A stretch of DNA of 8,269 nt from Clostridia bacterium (GTDB lineage Bacteria > Bacillota > Clostridia > Oscillospirales > CAG-272): the NCBI GenBank assembly GCA_900754175.1, contig CAAEBS010000001.1, forward strand, positions 1-8,269, written 5' to 3'. Below the pieces are notes generated by a model. The model was given only the letters and a program-made list of their open reading frames with translations. It ran no database searches and was not told the DNA's origin. This document shows positions 4,617-8,269 of the stretch, one piece after another. The position numbers and the translations under genes were made by a program. Numbering within the stretch: position 1 is the stretch's first letter; every line of letters begins with the position of its first letter.

Positions 4617-5897
4617 ATGAAATATGCGTTTGTAAACGGAAAAATTCTGGACGGAAGCAAGGATATGGAGGTCCGGGAGGGACTGAATATCCTGGTGGAG
4701 AACGAAAAAATCGTGGATATCGTGCCGGCAGAAAAGGGCACGGAGGGCTATGAGAAGATCGAACTTGCGGGCAGGTATATCATGCCCGGTCTTATCAATA
4801 TGCACGTTCACCTTGCCGGAAACGGAAAGCCACAGAAGAAACAGCGTGACAACGAAAAGCTGGTGAACACCATTATGGGCAGTGCGCTGACGAGAGCGGT
4901 GGCGTATAAAATGGTATGCGGCTTTGCCAGGGACGAACTGTTCAGCGGCGTTACGACGATCCGCACGGTGGGGGGGCTTGGCAATTTCGATACGAGACTG
5001 CGGGATGAGATCGCTGCGGGAACGAAATGCGGTCCCCGGATCCTTGCCGCCAACTGCGGAATTTCGGTTCCGGGCGGGCACATGGCAGGCTCGGTGGCGA
5101 TTGCCGCACACAGCATCGACGAGGCACTGCGCCACCTGGAGCAGTCGGAAGCGGAAAAGGTGGACCTGATCAAGCTGATGATTACCGGCGGCGTAATGGA
5201 CGCCAAGGAAAAAGGCGTGCCGGGAGAGCTGAAAATGCCGCCCGAAATGGTAAAGGCAGTCTGCGACAGGGCGCACGCCGCCGGCTACAAGGTAGCGGCG
5301 CACGTGGAGTCGCCGGCAGGCGTCAGGGTGGCGCTGGAAAACGGTGTGGACTCGGTGGAGCACGGCGCCAAGCCCGACGATGAGATCATAGAGCTGTTCC
5401 GGAAGAGCGGCGCATTCCTTTGCACCACGCTTTCGCCGGCACTTCCGTATGCGCTGTTTGACCGCTCGATCACCCATGCGACCGAGGTGGAGCAGTATAA
5501 CGGAAACGTGGTCTTCGAGGGGATCATTACCTGTTCCAAGGCGGCGCTGGAAAACGGAATTCCGGTGGTGCTCGGAAACGACGTGGGATGCCCGTGGATT
5601 ACGCAGTACGATTTCTGGCGGGAGCTGTATTATTTCCATAAATACGTGGGCGTGTCCAACGCTTTTGCCCTGTACACCGCCACCGGGAGAAGTGCGGAGA
5701 TGGCGGGGATCGGCGACGTTACCGGAACGATTGCGGTCGGAAAGGATGCCGATATGATCGTGACTGCCGGAAATCCGCTGGAGGATCTGCGTGCTTTGCG
5801 CAAGGTGGATACCGTGGTGGCAAAGGGCAGAATCTACGACGCCCCGAAGGTGAAGATCAATAAAACGGTGGAAGCCGAGCTGGATAAATTCCTTTGA
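4617..5897 (+). CDS. Metal-dependent amidohydrolase (imidazolonepropionase/Xaa-dipeptidase-like)
   Basis: This 426-residue cytoplasmic enzyme belongs to the amidohydrolase superfamily and hydrolyses an amide or similar bond with one or two divalent metals in a TIM barrel. The N-terminal beta-sandwich segment (residues 1-55) leads to 'MPGLINMHVH', with metal ligands His63 and His65. Lys186 in 'IKLMITGG' is the likely carboxylated bridging lysine. His229 ('AAHVES') and His249 ('VEHG') are the next ligands, and Asp322 ('LGNDVG') is the catalytic aspartate. The C-terminal 'GTIAVGKDADMIV' closes the sandwich as usual. This complete ligand set suits a binuclear enzyme of the imidazolonepropionase-like/prolidase-like group (COG1228). 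The substrate is not readable; dipeptides or cyclic amides are typical. There is no signal peptide. The gene has its own promoter and no hut or peptidase partner genes nearby, so a histidine-degradation role is not supported by context. Confidence 0.9.
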   Translation: MKYAFVNGKILDGSKDMEVREGLNILVENEKIVDIVPAEKGTEGYEKIELAGRYIMPGLINMHVHLAGNGKPQKKQRDNEKLVNTIMGSALTRAVAYKMVCGFARDELFSGVTTIRTVGGLGNFDTRLRDEIAAGTKCGPRILAANCGISVPGGHMAGSVAIAAHSIDEALRHLEQSEAEKVDLIKLMITGGVMDAKEKGVPGELKMPPEMVKAVCDRAHAAGYKVAAHVESPAGVRVALENGVDSVEHGAKPDDEIIELFRKSGAFLCTTLSPALPYALFDRSITHATEVEQYNGNVVFEGIITCSKAALENGIPVVLGNDVGCPWITQYDFWRELYYFHKYVGVSNAFALYTATGRSAEMAGIGDVTGTIAVGKDADMIVTAGNPLEDLRALRKVDTVVAKGRIYDAPKVKINKTVEAELDKFL

Positions 5898-5979
5898 TAT
5901 TTCCGGCTTGGCGGCTGTTGAAATTTTTCGGCAACGGCATGAATGGAACGAATACTCTGCGGACCTCTGCAAGCAAATT

Positions 5980-6002
5980 GCAAAGGTTCGCTTTGCTTTT
6001 TT
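5980..6002 (+). terminator. Probable intrinsic terminator of the amidohydrolase gene
   Basis: GCAAAG (5980-5985) pairs with CTTTGC (5991-5996) around a 5-base loop, followed by six T (5997-6002). An alternative stem AAGCAAA/TTTGCTT (5971-5977 with 5992-5998) competes. The stem is short, but the T-tract and the position, about 80 bases after the stop, fit. Confidence 0.6.
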
Positions 6003-6107
6003 CATCCGGTGCCAATGAATTTTCCGGAAAAACTGCGGGCAGATGTAATTTTGTGTCGAAAAAAGCGCCGGAGAGCAGAAATCTTTAATAAAAAGCACTT
6101 GTGTTCA

Positions 6108-6136
6108 TTGAAAAAAACGGGCAAATCCAATATAAT
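6108..6136 (+). promoter_or_regulatory. Promoter of the GH42 gene
   Basis: TTGAAA (6108-6113) and TATAAT (6131-6136) are 17 bases apart. The rest of the 297-base gap 5898-6194 holds the upstream terminator, this promoter, the dyad at 6160-6174 and an AAAGGAG ribosome site (6178-6184). I see no gene in it. Confidence 0.75.
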
Positions 6137-6159
6137 AATAATAAAAGAAGTAGGAAAGA

Positions 6160-6174
6160 TGCGGCAGTGCCGCA
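6160..6174 (+). promoter_or_regulatory. Perfect 7-1-7 dyad in the GH42 leader, candidate operator or RNA hairpin
   Basis: TGCGGCA-G-TGCCGCA spans 6160-6174, roughly 17 to 31 bases after the predicted transcription start and 3 bases before the ribosome site. The near-continuous symmetry suits a protein operator. As RNA it could form a 6-bp stem with a 3-base loop next to the ribosome site. Sugar-dependent control of the beta-galactosidase is the natural expectation, but no regulator gene is visible nearby. Confidence 0.5.
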
Positions 6175-6194
6175 GATAAAGGAGTTTACGGCAT

Positions 6195-8138
6195 ATGTAT
6201 ATCGGCGCCGCATATTATCCCGAGCTTTGGGAAGAATCGGAAATTGAAAAGGATATAGAACGGTGCGGGGAGTTGGGGGTCAACTGCCTGCGCATCGGCG
6301 AATTTGCCTGGAGCAAAATGGAGCCGCAGGAGGGTGTGTTTGACCTTGCGTGGCTGGAGCGCATCGTGGACCGGCTTCACCGTGCGGGGATAAGCGTGGT
6401 TCTGTGCACCCCGACCTGCACCCCGCCGAGGTGGTTTCTTGACCGCAATCCCGAGGTAAGGCAGGCGGACCCGACCGGACGCCGGGAAAACGTGTCCTCA
6501 CGCTGTCACACCTGCAAGACCTCCGGAGTCATGCGCAAGAAGAACCGGGAGATCGTGGAGGTGCTTGCCAGAACCTTTGGAAAACGGCAGGGCGTGATCG
6601 GGTGGCAGATCGACAACGAGCTTTTCAATTACCGGGGCGGCTGTTACTGCGGGCTTTGCAAGGCGGCTTTCCGGCGTTATCTGGAGGGGAAGTATCATAC
6701 GATAGATGAGCTGAACCGGCGCTGGGGCATGAGCCGGTGGTCTTTGGAATACGGCTCGTTTGAGGACATCGTGCCGCCGGAGCCGAACGAATGGCGTCAC
6801 CCCTCGCTCCGCACGGCGTGGCGGCAGTTCCAGTGCGAGCAGATCTATTCCTACGTTGCCGAGCAGGCGGAGATCCTGCACCGGTACAGCGATCTGCCGG
6901 TGGGCACCGACATGATGCCGAACAACGTGCTGAGCTACTACCGGATTGCCGAGAGCGTGGACGTGATGCAGTTCAATCATTACGACACTGCCGCCAATCT
7001 GGACGTTACCGCCTTTAACTACGATTTTCTCCGACCGATCAAGCAACGCCCGTTCTGGGTGACCGAAACGCAGGTCGGCTGGAACGGCAGTGAGGTTGCC
7101 GAAAACGGCTACCGTCCGGAGGGCAACTGCTACGCCAACACCTGGTTGCCGATCGCCATGGGCGGGGAAATGAACCTGTACTGGCTGTTCCGCACGCATC
7201 CCGCCGGGCATGAGCTGGCACACGGCGCTCTGTTTTCAAGCTGTGGGCGCAGGTATCATATGGCGGACGAGGCACGGCAGGCATCCGAGGCAATCGGAAA
7301 GTGCCGGGAATTTCTGGAGGGGAGCCGTGTGACCTCGGAGATTGCCATTCACTATTCCGGCATTGCGGAGCACAATTTCCTGTCGGCGCCGCTGCTCAAG
7401 GATTTTTCCTATCGCCGGGAGATGATACGCAGTATTTACATGGCGTTTCCGCATTATAACACCGACGTGATCGACCTGCCGCACGGCCTGGACGGATACC
7501 GGGTGCTGATCTCGCCTTTCCTTTCGCATATTGACGCACAGACCGGGGAAAGGATCCGGCAGTTTGTCCGTGGGGGCGGCGTCTGGATCGTGGGACCCAT
7601 GAGCGACATCATGACCGACGACACGGTAAAATATACGGCGGCACCCTTTTCGTTCCTGGAGGAGTTTGCCGGGAGCGTGGCGGAGGATGAATACCCGATC
7701 GACAACGACGTGTTTACGGCGGAATGGAAAGACGGAACGCCGCTTCCGATCTCCCGGTGCTACGATGCGCTGAAGCCGATGCCGGGCACGGTCAGCCTTG
7801 CCGATTACCGGCAGGGGATGTTTGCCGGGGCTTCGGTGATTACCGAGCGCCGTGTCGGAGCGGGGCGGGTGATCCTTCTGGGCAGTCTGGTTTCCCACGA
7901 TGCTCTCCGGCGGCTTGTCGGAATGGCGCCTACGGCGGACGCTTCGCCGAACGTGAGACTTGTCCGCAGGACCGGTGCGAAAAACGGAATGATCGCATTG
8001 GAGCTGGAGCACAAGGAGGGATACGCCGTTCTGGAGAGGGAGTACCGGGAGCTGATCAGCGGTCGTGTCCTTTCCGGCAGAGTTGCCGTCAATCCCTATG
8101 AGGTGCTGGTATTGCAGGAAGAGGCGCCAAACATCTGA
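6195..8138 (+). CDS. Beta-galactosidase, glycoside hydrolase family 42
   Basis: This 647-residue protein is full length for GH42, retaining enzymes that release galactose from beta-galactosides. The N-terminal 'YYPELW' and 'LRIGEFAWSKMEP' open the TIM barrel (about 1-370). 'WQIDNEL' provides the acid/base Glu142 and 'WVTETQVGWNG' the nucleophile Glu291. Cys107, Cys150, Cys152 and Cys155 ('CYCGLC') match the zinc-binding cluster of the family. Residues about 380-580 form the trimerisation domain ('YRVLISPFLSHIDAQTGERIRQFVRGGG' region), followed by a small beta domain. There is no signal peptide, so imported short galactosides, including plant- or host-derived ones, are the likely substrates. 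The start at 6195 is chosen because AAAGGAG lies 10 bases upstream and the protein opens in the usual GH42 way. It has its own promoter with a dyad in the leader. No transporter is in the window. Confidence 0.95.
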   Translation: MYIGAAYYPELWEESEIEKDIERCGELGVNCLRIGEFAWSKMEPQEGVFDLAWLERIVDRLHRAGISVVLCTPTCTPPRWFLDRNPEVRQADPTGRRENVSSRCHTCKTSGVMRKKNREIVEVLARTFGKRQGVIGWQIDNELFNYRGGCYCGLCKAAFRRYLEGKYHTIDELNRRWGMSRWSLEYGSFEDIVPPEPNEWRHPSLRTAWRQFQCEQIYSYVAEQAEILHRYSDLPVGTDMMPNNVLSYYRIAESVDVMQFNHYDTAANLDVTAFNYDFLRPIKQRPFWVTETQVGWNGSEVAENGYRPEGNCYANTWLPIAMGGEMNLYWLFRTHPAGHELAHGALFSSCGRRYHMADEARQASEAIGKCREFLEGSRVTSEIAIHYSGIAEHNFLSAPLLKDFSYRREMIRSIYMAFPHYNTDVIDLPHGLDGYRVLISPFLSHIDAQTGERIRQFVRGGGVWIVGPMSDIMTDDTVKYTAAPFSFLEEFAGSVAEDEYPIDNDVFTAEWKDGTPLPISRCYDALKPMPGTVSLADYRQGMFAGASVITERRVGAGRVILLGSLVSHDALRRLVGMAPTADASPNVRLVRRTGAKNGMIALELEHKEGYAVLEREYRELISGRVLSGRVAVNPYEVLVLQEEAPNI

Positions 8139-8217
8139 AAGCTTTTACCCGCTTTGGGTGCGATCTTGGTTGTTTTTGCCGCCTATGACTTGTCTTTTTG
8201 ACTTTTTAGTGGCAAAA

Positions 8218-8236
8218 CGGCGGCGTTTAGCCGCCG
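8218..8236 (-). terminator. GC-rich hairpin, candidate terminator of a convergent gene
   Basis: CGGCGGC (8218-8224) and GCCGCCG (8230-8236) form a perfect 7-bp stem with a 5-base loop. On the - strand it is followed by TTTT (8214-8217), giving a short intrinsic-terminator shape; on the + strand no T-tract follows. The gap 8139-8217 after the GH42 gene otherwise has only T-rich patches and no clear + strand terminator. It may serve both directions. Confidence 0.5.
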
Positions 8237-8269
8237 AGACCAATGTCGTCGGGGGTGTTAAAAAACTCA
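8227..8269 (-). CDS. Possible last 13 codons of a convergent gene (5' part outside the window)
   Basis: Read on the - strand, the edge is open for 13 codons ending EFFNTPDDIGLGG and a TAA at 8227-8229, which lies in the loop of the hairpin at 8218-8236. The composition looks protein-like and a terminator shape sits right at the stop, but 13 codons prove little. No function can be given. Confidence 0.3.
   Translation of the reverse strand, partial: EFFNTPDDIGLGG

Noticed and set aside
4566..6098. A 510-codon open frame on the - strand across the amidohydrolase gene
   Set aside because: It is the antisense shadow of a gene with complete amidohydrolase motifs. Its translation is rich in His, Arg and Cys with no recognisable domain, and it runs through the promoter and terminator of the + strand gene.
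5894..6179. Two overlapping short + strand frames between the amidohydrolase and GH42 genes
   Set aside because: Neither has a ribosome site, both cross a probable terminator, and one also covers the GH42 promoter. Their translations show no protein-like pattern.
6498..8092. Several long - strand and alternative + strand frames across the GH42 gene
   Set aside because: They arise from codon bias of the GH42 gene in GC-rich DNA. They have no ribosome sites or domains and overlap an unambiguous full-length enzyme.

Overview
The window looks like a chromosomal segment of a Gram-positive, probably gut-dwelling, member of the Clostridia. The evidence is moderately GC-rich coding DNA, strong GGAGG-type ribosome binding sites, sigma-A promoters of the form TTGACA-N17-TATAAT with an extended TGC-TATAAT element, and surface proteins built from parts common in that group (InlB-type repeat, DUF6273-like domain, collagen-like Gly-X-Y tracts). 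Taxonomy below class level is not supported by anything I can see. All complete genes lie on the + strand. There are no tRNA or rRNA genes, CRISPR arrays, transposases or reverse transcriptases.

Layout. (1) 1-732 is the 3' end of a large protein, probably glycoside-hydrolase-like, that begins outside the window. (2) 739-856 is a compact regulatory stretch: a strong hairpin, then a small terminator-like inverted repeat whose loop carries the -35 box of a consensus promoter, then a palindrome at the predicted transcription start. (3) 877-4502 appears to be one transcription unit: a TetR-family regulator followed by two secreted, membrane-anchored surface proteins, closed by a strong intrinsic terminator. 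(4) 4533-6002 is a monocistronic amidohydrolase gene with its own promoter and probable terminator. (5) 6108-8138 is a GH42 beta-galactosidase gene with its own promoter and a 7-1-7 dyad in its leader. (6) The right edge holds a GC-rich hairpin and what may be the last 13 codons of a convergent gene.

The surface-protein pair is the most interesting part. The two genes share the start (leader, ribosome site, first codons) and the end (a 30-residue Trp/Tyr-rich module, a proline-free collagen-like tract, a transmembrane anchor, and some 3' untranslated bases). The middles are unrelated: beta-helix repeats plus an InlB repeat in the first, a DUF6273-like lectin-fold domain plus a beta-sandwich in the second. 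This looks like tandem duplication followed by exchange of the exposed domain. The second protein also has a locally AT-rich, sequence-variable-looking patch where this fold carries the variable region in some diversity-generating-retroelement targets. No retroelement is present in the window, so that idea is a hypothesis.

How the genes work together: the regulator probably represses its own promoter and so sets expression of both surface proteins, perhaps in response to a small ligand. The amidohydrolase and beta-galactosidase seem to be separate catabolic functions with no visible link to the surface locus.
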